A DNA stretch of 64,000 nt, from the NCBI GenBank assembly GCA_019634415.1, contig JAHQVJ010000021.1, positions 54,025 through 118,024 on the forward strand, read 5' to 3'. The DNA is from Myxococcales bacterium (lineage in GTDB: Bacteria > Myxococcota_A > UBA796 > GCA-2862545). The notes below the pieces were generated by a model that saw only the letters and a list, made by a program, of their open reading frames with translations, did no database searches and was not told the origin of the DNA. A program made the position numbers and the translations under genes. This document shows positions 42,208-51,025 of the stretch, in pieces. How positions within the stretch are numbered: the stretch's first letter is position 1; every line of letters starts with the position of its first letter.

Positions 42208-43884
42208 GTGCGACATTCCGTACCTCCGCTGCTGGTTCCCGCATTCCTCGTAGGATGCGTCTTCGAGGATCTCGACCACGACGGAGTCGAGAGCTTCGAA
42301 GACTGCAACGATGCTGACCCGTCCCAAGGGCGACCAGTACCGTTACACGTCGACCAAGACGGCGACGGCTACGGGGGATCGAAAATCACCATCGGGTGTC
42401 CTGGCAATGCCTCCCTGACCGAAGATGACAGAGACTGCGACGACACCAGGCCCGACGTGAACCCGTCGGCGAAGGAGATCGGCTGCGACGGCAGAGACAA
42501 CGACTGCGAGCCGTCCACCGTCGATGGACCTGCCGTCACCGCCACCCGCACATGGTCCAGCGTGCAGGCCGCCTTGAACTCCGCCGCTCCCGGCGAGGAG
42601 ATCCGCCTGTGCGGCTCCGAGATCGACGAAGCGCTCCACATCGACAAGGAGCTACGCCTCGTCGGAGCCGGGGCCAGCAAGACCTCGCTGTCCGGAGAAT
42701 CCTCCAGCGACAGCGTCCTGCGGATCTCGGCTCCCGCCCACGTGGAGGGGCTGACCATCGAAGACGGCGTCGCCTCCTACGGCGCGGGCGTCCACATCGA
42801 CGTCTCCCCCTGGGAGAGCGTGACCCTGCACGACGTCGCCATTCGCGACAACGTGGCCGTGGCCGATGGTGGAGGCATCTGGATCGCTCGGGGGCAGGTC
42901 GTCCTGAGCCAAGTCCAGCTCGAGGGCAACCGCGCCGTTCGTGGCGGAGGCATCTGGGCCGACACCTCGGCGTCCCTCCCTCTCGAGCTACGCGACGCCT
43001 CGCTGTCGGGAAATCGCGCCACCGACGGCGGCGCCCTGTGGCTGACTGGCACTGCGCGCCTGACTCGCTCGAGCATCGCGGAGAACTTCGCCGCACAGGG
43101 CGGGGGGATCTGGATGGCGGGCGAGCTCACGGGCGACGAGCTGTCCACCGTCGCCGACAACCTCGCGCAGTTCGGTGCCGGCGTGTGGGGCACGGGCACC
43201 CTCGCGCACCTCACGATCGCCGGCAACGCTGCCTACTCGGGCGGCGGGATCCGGACGGGAGGGCCCCTGCAGGTCACCGACGTGGTGATCCAGGGCAACA
43301 CCGCGGCGCCGGGCATCGGAGGCGGCGTCTGGGCGGACCACCCTCTGGAGATGTCGGCCACCTGGCTGGTGGACAACGTGAGCGAGCAGACGGGCGGGGG
43401 CCTCCACGCATCCGCCGAGACGACCTTGACGGATGTGACCGTCTCGGGCAACGAGGCGGACCAGGGCGCGGGCGTCGCTGCCTTCGCAGACACCCACATC
43501 AACAAGGGCACGTTCGAGCTGAACCGAGCCTCCAGGGAAGGTGGTGCCCTCCTACAAGCGTGTGGTGCACAGTCTCTGCTGATCGACTCCAGCACACTGT
43601 TCGGGAACCACGCCACCACGGGGCCGGCCCTTGCGCTCGCGGATGGGCACGCGACCCTCCTGGGCACACAGGTCCTCGTCAACGAGGCATCCCAGGCGAA
43701 CGGAGCAGCCATCGAGCTCAGCACGACGGGCTGCGCACCTGCGCAGTTCGACGCACTGTCGGACACCTCGTTCGCGCAGAACGCCCCACACGATCTCGGT
43801 GTGGGACCCCTGCGGCAACCCGCCGAGGACGGTCCCTTCCAGTGCACGCTGGAGGGAACCGCCGCTCAGTGCTCGCGGCAGTGA
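42208..43884 (+). CDS. Beta-helix repeat lipoprotein with MopE-type motif
   Basis: A 558-residue surface lipoprotein: GTG start at 42208, signal RHSVPPLLVPAFLVGC (Cys17). Residues 20-105 hold MopE-like metal-binding motifs (HVDQDGDGYGGS, DDRDCDDTRPDVNPSAKEIGCDGRDNDCE). From 115 to about 520 it is a right-handed parallel beta-helix built of GG-GIW-x-n-N repeats (ADGGGIWIARGQVVLSQVQLEGNRAVRGGGIWA), as in polymorphic outer-membrane proteins. It is probably displayed outside the cell. It is divergent from the sigma factor and may share its control region. Confidence 0.82.
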   Translation: MRHSVPPLLVPAFLVGCVFEDLDHDGVESFEDCNDADPSQGRPVPLHVDQDGDGYGGSKITIGCPGNASLTEDDRDCDDTRPDVNPSAKEIGCDGRDNDCEPSTVDGPAVTATRTWSSVQAALNSAAPGEEIRLCGSEIDEALHIDKELRLVGAGASKTSLSGESSSDSVLRISAPAHVEGLTIEDGVASYGAGVHIDVSPWESVTLHDVAIRDNVAVADGGGIWIARGQVVLSQVQLEGNRAVRGGGIWADTSASLPLELRDASLSGNRATDGGALWLTGTARLTRSSIAENFAAQGGGIWMAGELTGDELSTVADNLAQFGAGVWGTGTLAHLTIAGNAAYSGGGIRTGGPLQVTDVVIQGNTAAPGIGGGVWADHPLEMSATWLVDNVSEQTGGGLHASAETTLTDVTVSGNEADQGAGVAAFADTHINKGTFELNRASREGGALLQACGAQSLLIDSSTLFGNHATTGPALALADGHATLLGTQVLVNEASQANGAAIELSTTGCAPAQFDALSDTSFAQNAPHDLGVGPLRQPAEDGPFQCTLEGTAAQCSRQ

Positions 43885-43888
43885 GCGC

Positions 43889-44941
43889 CTACTCGTACTG
43901 CAGTAGGCCAGCCTCGCAGACGATGCCCAGCGACTCCTTCTTGCCGTCGCACTCCTTGTAGCGCTCGATGCCGACCACCCCGATGGGCTTGGGAGAGCCC
44001 ATGAGGGCCACCTCGTCGGTGAAGGCGTGCTGCACCTTCCACGGCACGCGCCCCTTCACCACCTCCATCGGGTTGTTCTGGGACAGCGGCTTCCAGTTGG
44101 ACCACACGTCGTAGGAGTAGGTGCACCCCTCTTCCGCCTTCAGGTGCTTTTCACCCAAGTAGTGGTACCAGTAATCTTTCTTGCTGATGTAGGTCCGCCC
44201 TTGCCCAGGAATCTGTGCGATTTCCTGTGCAGTCAGGTCCTCCTGCTTCTCCACACCAGGCATGACGTTAACCTCGTCGCAGTGCTCGAAGAGGTACTCG
44301 TGCTCCGCCTCTACGAACGCGTTCTGTCCAACGGGGTTCGTGTCTTCCACCCCACGTCCGTTGTGGATGGTCCAGTAGTAGTCGCCGACGCTCAGCTGGC
44401 AGCGCTTCTCGTTGACCTTGACGTACAGTCGACCCTGGAGCTTGTTGCCCAGGCTGTTGTTCATCAGGGCGAACTGCTCCCAGTAATCGCCACCGCGGTA
44501 CTTCTTGACCTCCTGCTTGGCCGCCTTGATGGCCTCGTTCAGGTCTTCGTCGGATTGGGTGGCACCGAACTTCTTGAGGACCTTCTTGGAGCAGACGGCA
44601 TCCGCCACCAGCAGGGACTGACACCACTCCTTCACCTTGGCCTCGGATGCACAGACCAGCTCTCGATTACCGTCCTTCTCCTTGAGCGTGCACGGCATCT
44701 CGTAGATGTCGGTGGGCGACGCCACGTTGTACTTGGCGACCATCTGACCGTCTTTCTCGACGAACTTGACGCGCGCGATCGGGTTCCTTCGGTCGCCCGA
44801 AGGCGTGGCCTCGAGCATGACGAACGAGCGGTCGGTCAGCGCGTCGAGGGACAGGTCACAGGTGTCCTCGGGCTCCCCCCCGCTGGGGATGATGTCTCCG
44901 CACCCAGCGATCAGGGCGGTCACGGCGAGCCAACGGACCAT
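43889..44941 (-). CDS. Lipoprotein of unknown function
   Basis: A 350-residue lipoprotein with AAGGAGG before ATG 44941 and signal MVRWLAVTALIAGC (Cys14). Unlike its neighbours it is rich in Lys, Tyr and Asn (VKKYRGGDYWEQFALMNNSLGNKLQGRLYVKVNEKRC; ISKKDYWYHYLGEKHLKAEEGC), and the DNA is noticeably lower in GC, which may indicate a different history. Multiple cysteines fit a periplasmic disulfide-bonded fold. No family is recognised. It is convergent with the beta-helix gene, four bases apart. Confidence 0.65.
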   Translation of the reverse strand: MVRWLAVTALIAGCGDIIPSGGEPEDTCDLSLDALTDRSFVMLEATPSGDRRNPIARVKFVEKDGQMVAKYNVASPTDIYEMPCTLKEKDGNRELVCASEAKVKEWCQSLLVADAVCSKKVLKKFGATQSDEDLNEAIKAAKQEVKKYRGGDYWEQFALMNNSLGNKLQGRLYVKVNEKRCQLSVGDYYWTIHNGRGVEDTNPVGQNAFVEAEHEYLFEHCDEVNVMPGVEKQEDLTAQEIAQIPGQGRTYISKKDYWYHYLGEKHLKAEEGCTYSYDVWSNWKPLSQNNPMEVVKGRVPWKVQHAFTDEVALMGSPKPIGVVGIERYKECDGKKESLGIVCEAGLLQYE

Positions 44942-45126
44942 GAGAGGCCTCCTTCAAGTTGGCGCGAACTGTAGCAGCACCGCTGACCCCACACAAGCGC
45001 GAGCCCCGGGCCAAAGACAGGGCTGTGGTGCCCATCCTCACGTCCCGAGAACCGGCCCTGGACCACGACCACAGCACGTTGCTCTCCGTGGGGTGGGTGA
45101 TTAGTTCTCGACACTGCGCGGGCGTG

Positions 45127-45140
45127 CTCCGTGCACGGAG
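45127..45140. promoter_or_regulatory. 14-bp palindrome over the carD ribosome-binding site
   Basis: CTCCGTG-CACGGAG is a perfect palindrome whose right half contains the GGAG of the carD Shine-Dalgarno. As RNA it folds as CTCCG-TGCA-CGGAG and would hide the ribosome-binding site; as DNA it could be an operator. Confidence 0.45.
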
Positions 45141-45148
45141 GATGCCGG

Positions 45149-45634
45149 ATGACGTTCGAAGTGGGGGACAAGGCGGTCGTCCCCAGCCACGGGGTCGGAA
45201 TTGTCAAGGAAATCTCGAAGATCCCCGTCGACGGGGTCGACTACGAGATGTACATCATCAAGATCCTCGACAATGGCCTGACGTACTCGGTACCGGTGGA
45301 CAACCTCGGCGCGAACGGCATCCGCGAGGTCATTCCGGTGGACGCGGTGGAGAAGGTGTACGAGGTCCTCCGAGATCGCGACACGCCCGCGGACAAGCAG
45401 ACCTGGAACCGCCGCTACCGCGAGTACATGAACAAGATCAAGACCGGCGACCCGCTCGAGGTGGCGGCCGTGCTGCGCGATCTGGCGCGGCTCAAGTCCG
45501 AGAAGACGCTCTCCTTCGGGGAGCGCAAGATGTACGATCAGGCCCACAGCCTGATCGTCCAGGAGGTGGCCGTAGCTCGCGACGTGGACGAGCAGGTCAT
45601 CAAGGACGAGATCGAAGCCATCTTCGAAGTGTAG
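45149..45634 (+). CDS. cdnL: CarD/CdnL-family RNA polymerase-binding regulator
   Basis: A 161-residue CarD_CdnL_TRCF protein that binds the RNA polymerase beta subunit and stabilises open promoter complexes, notably at rRNA promoters. The N-terminal RNAP-interaction domain (FEVGDKAVVPSHGVGIVKEI...LDNGLTYSVPVDNLG) and the helical DNA-binding domain (TWNRRYREYMNKIKTGDPLEVAAVLRDLARLKSEKTLSFGERKMYDQA) closely follow Myxococcus CdnL. ATG 45149 has GGAGG seven bases upstream; that site lies in a palindrome. cysS follows after nine bases. Confidence 0.93.
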   Translation: MTFEVGDKAVVPSHGVGIVKEISKIPVDGVDYEMYIIKILDNGLTYSVPVDNLGANGIREVIPVDAVEKVYEVLRDRDTPADKQTWNRRYREYMNKIKTGDPLEVAAVLRDLARLKSEKTLSFGERKMYDQAHSLIVQEVAVARDVDEQVIKDEIEAIFEV

Positions 45635-45643
45635 GAGGAGGCG

Positions 45644-47140
45644 ATGGGCGCCCCATTCCGGTTGTACAACACGCGCACGCGTGACGTGGAGGGGTTCGTC
45701 CCCTCGACCCCTGGAGTCGTCGGACTCTACGTCTGCGGCATGACGGTGTACGACGACGCGCACATCGGCCACGCGCGTGCCATGGTCGTCTTCGACACCT
45801 TCGTTCGTTACCTGCGGTACCGCTCCTGGCAGGTCACGTTCGTTCGGAACTTCACCGACGTCGACGACAAGATCATCCGACGAGCCATCGAGGCAGGGCG
45901 CGACCCCCTCGAGTTGGCAGAGCACTACATCGAGAACTTCCGGCGCGACATGACCAACCTGGGCTTGGCGCCTCCCGATGCCGAGCCTCGGGTGACGCAA
46001 TCCATGGACGAGATCATTGCGTTGATCGCCAAGCTCGTCGAGCGAGATCATGCCTACGAAGCCGAAGGCTCGGTCTGGTTCGACGTCACGTCGGACGACG
46101 ACTACGGCGCGCTGTCGGGGCAGCAGCTGGATCAGCTGCGCAGCGAAGACCCTGGCACGGGGAAGCGACATCCAGCCGACTTCGCTCTGTGGAAGGCAAA
46201 GAAGGAAGGAGAGCCCAGCTGGGAGAGCCCTTGGGGACCCGGCCGCCCAGGGTGGCACGTGGAGTGCTCGGCCATGGCCTGGCACGCCTTGGGCGAGACC
46301 ATCGACATCCATGGAGGTGGGCTCGATCTGGTGTTTCCCCATCACGAGAACGAGGTGGCTCAGTCCGAGTGCGCCCATGGCCAGCGCTATGCGAACTACT
46401 GGATGCACAACGGACTGCTCTGCATGCAGAGCGGTCGCAAGATGGGCAAGTCGGAAGGCAACGCCGTCGCCATCCACGATCTGCTGGAGAGCTTCCCAGC
46501 CGAGGCCCTGAGGTTGTACTACCTACAGAACCACTACCGCAGCCCCCTACCCTTCGACGAGACGGCGCTGCCCGAGGCGTTGTGCATGCTCGGTCGGCTC
46601 TACGAGGCCCGCGAGGTGGCCGAAGGTATGCGAGGCGAGGAGGAGCCGACCGTGGTGGCCGAGGCCCTCGGAGCCGATGCCATTCGTGTCCTGGAGCTGT
46701 CGGAGGGCTTCGAGAGCGCGCTGCACGCGGCACTCGACGACGACTTCAACACGGCCGCTGCGCTGGGCCACGCCTTCGAGCTGGCGCGGGCCGTCAATCG
46801 CATGTCCAACCACAAGAAGGCGATGCGCCGAGCAGGGCCCATCGCGGCCCGTGCCCTCGAGGCGTTCGCGTTGGTGGAGCGAACCCTCGGTCTGATGGCG
46901 GACACCACGGAGTCGTTCCAAGCAGAGATCAAGGCCAAGCGACTCCCCCACCTCGGCCTGACTCCCGAGGAGGTGGAGGAGCTCCTGACCAAGCGCGCCG
47001 AGGCACGCGTGAACAAGGACTGGGCCACGGCCGACGCCATCCGGGACAAGCTGGAGACGCACTCCATCGCTGTGATGGACAGGGAGCACGGCTCGGACTG
47101 GCGGGTGCGGCTCAACGCTAGCGGGGCTGGCTGCGACTAG
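45644..47140 (+). CDS. cysS: Cysteinyl-tRNA synthetase
   Basis: A 498-residue class I aminoacyl-tRNA synthetase that charges tRNA-Cys. The HIGH motif is HIGHAR (40-45), KMSKS is KMGKS near 266, the zinc site uses Cys31 (YVCGMTVYD), the cysteine in HVECSAM and the region GGGLDLVFPHHENE. The C-terminal DALR domain and anticodon-binding region (LLTKRAEARVNKDWATADAIRDKLE) are complete. Length is typical. It follows cdnL with a strong AGGAGG site, so the pair is probably one operon. Confidence 0.96.
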   Translation: MGAPFRLYNTRTRDVEGFVPSTPGVVGLYVCGMTVYDDAHIGHARAMVVFDTFVRYLRYRSWQVTFVRNFTDVDDKIIRRAIEAGRDPLELAEHYIENFRRDMTNLGLAPPDAEPRVTQSMDEIIALIAKLVERDHAYEAEGSVWFDVTSDDDYGALSGQQLDQLRSEDPGTGKRHPADFALWKAKKEGEPSWESPWGPGRPGWHVECSAMAWHALGETIDIHGGGLDLVFPHHENEVAQSECAHGQRYANYWMHNGLLCMQSGRKMGKSEGNAVAIHDLLESFPAEALRLYYLQNHYRSPLPFDETALPEALCMLGRLYEAREVAEGMRGEEEPTVVAEALGADAIRVLELSEGFESALHAALDDDFNTAAALGHAFELARAVNRMSNHKKAMRRAGPIAARALEAFALVERTLGLMADTTESFQAEIKAKRLPHLGLTPEEVEELLTKRAEARVNKDWATADAIRDKLETHSIAVMDREHGSDWRVRLNASGAGCD

Positions 47141-47240
47141 CTTGCCGATTCTGGCAACCCAGATCTCGAAAGCCTCGGTTCTATCTTCTGAATCGAAACT
47201 AATCTTCGACCTGGATCGCCAGACTCATTAAGCCGAGAGC

Positions 47241-47275
47241 GAACGCGTTCCTCGAGAACATCCTCACGAACGTTG
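47241..47275. promoter_or_regulatory. GAAC/GTTC half-site cluster upstream of the MltF-like gene
   Basis: The 252-base gap between cysS and the MltF-like gene contains GAACGCGTTC (a perfect 10-bp palindrome), then CTCGA-GAAC and a further GAACGTT. That is five GAAC/GTTC half-sites in about 30 bases. It could be an operator; it does not fit the SOS-box spacing. Nothing else in the gap is clear. Confidence 0.3.
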
Positions 47276-47392
47276 CCACATCCCATCCGGAACCCTGGTC
47301 ACAATCCTGACCCGTCTCCATCGGCGACGTGTTCCGACTGCCGGCTAGCGCACAGCGCGCAGCCACCTCGCGACGCTCCACTGGAGGGGCTG

Positions 47393-48499
47393 ATGACGCA
47401 AGTTCACCTTGCGGTCGTTTCCACACTCTCGATCCTGCCCACACTGCTCACCACGGAGCCCGACTCCCCAGAAGCCCCGGAATCCCTCACATGGGATCTG
47501 CCCCAGCTTCAGCAGGAGGGCGTCCTTCGCGTCGCGCTGCCCTACGACACCGTGTCCCTCCGTGACGGAGCCCTGACCAGCTTCGAAGCGGACCTATTGG
47601 GTCACGTCGCTCGCGACCTGCAGGTGGAGCTGGATGTTCGGCCACTCGGGTCCATCGATGCAGCTTGCCGTGCACTGACCGAGGGTCGAATCGACGCCAT
47701 CGGCGGCTTCCGCACCGACGCCGAGGCCCCCGAGAGCGTGGTGGATCTGGGATGCCCCACAGAGTGGCTCACCGTGTCGCTGGAGCCCTTCGGCCAAGGC
47801 GTCACCAGTCTTGCCGTGCGGCCCTCCTCCGACGAGCTCCGAGTCACGCTGGGCGTCTGGATCGAATCGCAGGATCGCCTGCGCCGCTTGGTGGCTCATC
47901 GCCACTTCGGCCGTGTCACCCCGCGGCCCGCTAGCCTGGAGCTGTCCAGGTACGATGGCTACTTCCAGGCGGCTGGACGACACCTCGGCTGGGACTGGCG
48001 GCTGCTGGCCGCCCAGGCGTTCCAGGAGTCGAGCTTCGATCCTGCGGCGCGCTCCTCCTCGGGGGCACTGGGCCTGATGCAGTTGCTGCCCGGAACCGCA
48101 CGAGAGGTAGGCACTCGTCAGCCCCTCGATCCCTACCAGAGTGTGCAAGGGGCCGCGCGCTACCTGCAGCGGCTCCAGGAGCGCTGGCACGGCCGTGTGG
48201 CCCACGAAGACCAGCTCGCCTTCGTGCTCGCCTCCTACAACGTCGGCCCGGGCCACGTCGAGGACGCCGTTCGTCTGGCGGTGGCGAACGGGGAGGACGG
48301 CACACGCTGGAACGTGGTGGCCTACTGGCTACAAGCCAAGACCGAACGAGGCTGGGCAGATCATCCGGTGGTGCAGTACGGCGCCTGCGAGGGCCACAAG
48401 GCCCTCCACTACGTCGACAGCGTGCTCCGTCGCTTCGCGAACTACCGTCAGCTGGTCCCACCGGCCGGCTCCGACGTTCGGGTTCGACCCGCAGCCTGA
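47393..48499 (+). CDS. MltF-like lytic transglycosylase with solute-binding-type N-terminal domain
   Basis: A 368-residue murein lytic transglycosylase. ATG 47393 has GGAGGGG upstream and gives a signal-like N-terminus (VHLAVVSTLSILPTLLT). Residues 35-180 resemble a family 3 solute-binding domain (LQQEGVLRVALPYDTVSLRDGALTSFEADLLGHVARDL), and 190-330 is an SLT domain with catalytic Glu212 (AQAFQESSFDPAARSSSGALGLMQLLPGTA) and LASYNVGPGHVEDAV. This is the MltF layout, shorter than the Escherichia coli protein. It would cleave peptidoglycan in the periplasm. Its TGA lies in convergent-junction repeat copy B. Confidence 0.87.
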   Translation: MTQVHLAVVSTLSILPTLLTTEPDSPEAPESLTWDLPQLQQEGVLRVALPYDTVSLRDGALTSFEADLLGHVARDLQVELDVRPLGSIDAACRALTEGRIDAIGGFRTDAEAPESVVDLGCPTEWLTVSLEPFGQGVTSLAVRPSSDELRVTLGVWIESQDRLRRLVAHRHFGRVTPRPASLELSRYDGYFQAAGRHLGWDWRLLAAQAFQESSFDPAARSSSGALGLMQLLPGTAREVGTRQPLDPYQSVQGAARYLQRLQERWHGRVAHEDQLAFVLASYNVGPGHVEDAVRLAVANGEDGTRWNVVAYWLQAKTERGWADHPVVQYGACEGHKALHYVDSVLRRFANYRQLVPPAGSDVRVRPAA

Positions 48500-48532
48500 T
48501 CGGCGCCAGGTCACTGCCACTGTGCTGATCAG
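48496..48532 (+). repeat. Convergent-junction repeat, copy B (short)
   Basis: A 37-bp form starting CTGATCGG and ending CTGATCAG, with the core TGCCACTGTG shared with copy C. Its left end contains the TGA of the transglycosylase and its right end the TGA of the histidine kinase on the other strand. Confidence 0.65.
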
Positions 48533-50013
48533 ACGTTCGTGGCGTCTGCCGTGAGCTCCTGCACCAGGTTGCGGAGCTGCTCTGCGCCAACGGGCTTGCG
48601 AACCCAGCGCAGCTGATGCTCTTCGATGTAGGCGAGATCGTCGTCGGTGAACGCGCCCGACAAGAACACCACGCGCAGCCCCATCTTCGGATGACGGCTC
48701 AGCACCTGCTGGTGGAAGTCGATGCCGCCCTCGTGCGGCATGCGCAGGTCGACCAAGGCCACGTCGAACCGCTCGCGGTCGAGCTCCTCCATGGCACTCC
48801 GCACGTCGCAGCAGTAGGTCACGACGTGTTGATCGAGCGCGCGCCGGAGTGCGTGACCCACCATCGGGGTGTCGTCCACCAGGAGCACGCGCGCGGACAT
48901 CCGCACGTGAGCAGGCACGAGCGTGGGACGGACCACCAGGGAATCCTTGCAGATCGGCAGGGCCAGCCGGAAGGCCGCCCCCCTGCGAGCGGGAACCCAC
49001 TGCAGCGAGCCTCCCATGTCCCGCACCAACCGACGCGAGATGGTCAGGCCCAGCCCACTCCCCTCCCGCCGACCCGTCACGCCCTCCCGAAACAGGCTGC
49101 GGGCCAGGGCCGGGTCGATACCCGGCCCGTTGTCGCAGATCAGCGTCACGACTTCTTCGTCGTCGTGGGACACCAAGATCTCGACTTCCGGATCGGGCTG
49201 TCCTTGCAGCGCGGTGGCTGCGTTCTTGAGCAGGTTGATGAAGACCTGGCACAGACGCGTCTCGTCCGCGCGAACCACCGGCAGCGGCCGCCGTCGGAAC
49301 CGCACGCGAACCCCCTCGAGGGGCTCGACCAGGAGGCGCCGGCTGGTCTCCAGCACCTTCACCACGTCCACTGGAACCGCGCGCCCGGCACGCCGCGACA
49401 CGCGGCCGAGATCCTCGGCGATCCTGGACACGTGCTTGGCCCCCACGTAGGCCTCCCGCACGGCGTCGAGCACGGCCTTCAGATCGAGCTCCTTTCGAGA
49501 CGACGAGGCGGACGCCACCTCCTTGAGCACCCACTCCACGTTGGTCAGCAACGACGTCAGCGGGTTGCTGATCTCGTGGGACGCCGTGGACAGCAGCCGG
49601 CCCATGTCCCGGTAGCGCCCCTCGGCCAAGCGCGCTTCGGCGGAGCGCCAGCGCTTGGTGGCCATGGCCAGGCGAACCGCGAGCCCCAGCGGGCTCGGCT
49701 CCAGATCAGCCAAGGAATGGACCCACGCGACCTCCCGCGGCACGGCACGCCGAACTCGCAGCTCGGCCGCGTCGGAAGACACGGCCATGATCGCTACCCC
49801 GCGGTCCGCCCGAGCGACCTCGGCGGCCGTGCGCCACGCATCGGCACCTCGGGCGGCGGCCACCACGGCGACCTTGGGTGGAACCCCGTCGAACCGAGTG
49901 ACCTCCGACGCCGTCACTGGCCCAGGCCAGATCTGGGTGAACGCTTCCGTCAAGGGCTCCCGAAGGTCATGGGGAACCTGAACCAAGGTCAGAGCGGGCT
50001 GGGTCGTCGCCAC
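48529..50013 (-). CDS. Hybrid histidine kinase with C-terminal receiver domain
   Basis: A 494-residue cytoplasmic protein without membrane segments. Residues 1-120 form a receiver-like or PAS-less sensor region without a clear phosphorylation aspartate. The HisKA box is STASHEISNPL (His146), and the ATPase has the N box (FINLLKNAATAL), G1 (DNGPGID) and G2 (GSGLGLTISRRLV). A true receiver domain follows (ARVLLVDDTPMVG, phospho-acceptor Asp422 in ALVDLRMP, then LSGAF and KP). Start GTG 50013. A good promoter lies only a few bases upstream, so the message may be nearly leaderless. The stop is in repeat copy B. Confidence 0.88.
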   Translation of the reverse strand: MATTQPALTLVQVPHDLREPLTEAFTQIWPGPVTASEVTRFDGVPPKVAVVAAARGADAWRTAAEVARADRGVAIMAVSSDAAELRVRRAVPREVAWVHSLADLEPSPLGLAVRLAMATKRWRSAEARLAEGRYRDMGRLLSTASHEISNPLTSLLTNVEWVLKEVASASSSRKELDLKAVLDAVREAYVGAKHVSRIAEDLGRVSRRAGRAVPVDVVKVLETSRRLLVEPLEGVRVRFRRRPLPVVRADETRLCQVFINLLKNAATALQGQPDPEVEILVSHDDEEVVTLICDNGPGIDPALARSLFREGVTGRREGSGLGLTISRRLVRDMGGSLQWVPARRGAAFRLALPICKDSLVVRPTLVPAHVRMSARVLLVDDTPMVGHALRRALDQHVVTYCCDVRSAMEELDRERFDVALVDLRMPHEGGIDFHQQVLSRHPKMGLRVVFLSGAFTDDDLAYIEEHQLRWVRKPVGAEQLRNLVQELTADATNV

Positions 50014-50025
50014 CCCACCGAACCT

Positions 50026-50054
50026 ATCATAATTCCCCGATTGATAAGTTTGAA
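50026..50054 (-). promoter_or_regulatory. Sigma-70-like promoter for the hybrid kinase
   Basis: On the minus strand TTCAAA (50054-50049) and TATGAT (50031-50026) are 17 bases apart in locally AT-rich DNA. Transcription would begin near 50019, about six bases before the GTG start. Confidence 0.45.
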
Positions 50055-50067
50055 ATTCGACTCACGT

Positions 50068-51012
50068 TTAGGCTGGGTCGAGGCTTCCGATTCGATCCCA
50101 TCCCCACCTGCCGTACAAGGGCGTGAACACGAAGCGACTCAGCGCCTCGTCGCGTCGAGCGGAGCCATCCCGTCGGAGCACGTAGCAGGTCTGTCCGTCC
50201 ACCCCTGCTTCCTGAAGAAACAGGAGCAGCCTGCCGCGGTCGGGGTCCAGCCGGCGAAGGAGGTCCCGCGGCACCTTGGGTGTGCTCCCGTTCATGACGA
50301 CGACGTGCCACGACTCCCGACCCGGCAACCCCATGGTGACGTCGGCGACTTCGTGGACCTGTAGCGACGCAGCGTCGGGGACCGCCGCCTCCGCGACGGC
50401 ACGGCGAGCCGCAGACACGAGGGCCGCCGACGTGTCGATGCCCACCACACGTCCCTGGGACCCCACCATGTGGGCACACAGCGCGGCGGTCACCCCGCCC
50501 TTGATCCCGCAGACCAGCACTCGCTCCCCCGCTCGCGGCTTCAGTGCCTCGAGCATGGAGACGATGGCATGCGGCGCGCTCGTGGTGGCTTCGGGGACCG
50601 CCAGCGGAGCAGGCAGGTCCAGGTCTGCCAGCGGGCGATTGATCTCGGGCACGAACCGGGCACGGTCCACCGCATGCAGCGCTGCCCGCAGTGGAGAGTC
50701 CCCCGGCAGCCCGAAGCGCTCCACCACGTGGGCGAGCAGCTGAGGCCGCATGCGCTGATGGAGGGCCTCGAAGGTCTCGATTACCGTGTCGCGGAGCGCG
50801 TATCCGACGGGGGTGAGCAGGAGCACGTGGGGGGCGTCCTGGGCGGGCCGCAGCAAGCCGCGTTCTTGCACCTCGTCGAGGGCCTGTTCGGCGTCCGCCT
50901 TGGAGAGGGGGGCCACGGAGGCGTAGTGCAGCGGTGCGTACTCGTGGCGCGCAGCCAGCTGCATCAGCAGCTGCCCGGCATCACAGAGCCCCCGCAGCAG
51001 GTGCAGGCTCAC
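50068..51012 (-). CDS. PCMT-like protein with divergent SAM loop
   Basis: A 314-residue protein. GTG 51012 has GGGAGG upstream. Residues 1-95 are a winged-helix-like region (VAPLSKADAEQALDEVQERGLLRP...VLLLTPVGYALRDTV). From about 120 it follows protein-L-isoaspartate O-methyltransferase (RAALHAVDRARFVPEINRPLADLDLP...ATTSAPHAIVSMLEALKPRAGERVLVCG). The glycine loop that normally reads GTGSGYQ is GIKGGVTAAL, so SAM binding is possible but unusual. It lies 13 bases after the Ser/Thr kinase-SUMF1 gene and is probably co-transcribed with it. Confidence 0.65.
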   Translation of the reverse strand: MSLHLLRGLCDAGQLLMQLAARHEYAPLHYASVAPLSKADAEQALDEVQERGLLRPAQDAPHVLLLTPVGYALRDTVIETFEALHQRMRPQLLAHVVERFGLPGDSPLRAALHAVDRARFVPEINRPLADLDLPAPLAVPEATTSAPHAIVSMLEALKPRAGERVLVCGIKGGVTAALCAHMVGSQGRVVGIDTSAALVSAARRAVAEAAVPDAASLQVHEVADVTMGLPGRESWHVVVMNGSTPKVPRDLLRRLDPDRGRLLLFLQEAGVDGQTCYVLRRDGSARRDEALSRFVFTPLYGRWGWDRIGSLDPA

Positions 51013-51025
51013 AGCGACCTCCCGC

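Noticed and set aside
46254..46270. A sigma-54-like match TGGCACG-N4-GTGCT
   Set aside because: It lies inside the conserved HVEC region of cysS and is explained by coding constraint.
47152..47240. Low-GC stretch after cysS as an RNA gene
   Set aside because: No stable stem structure or conserved motif was found.
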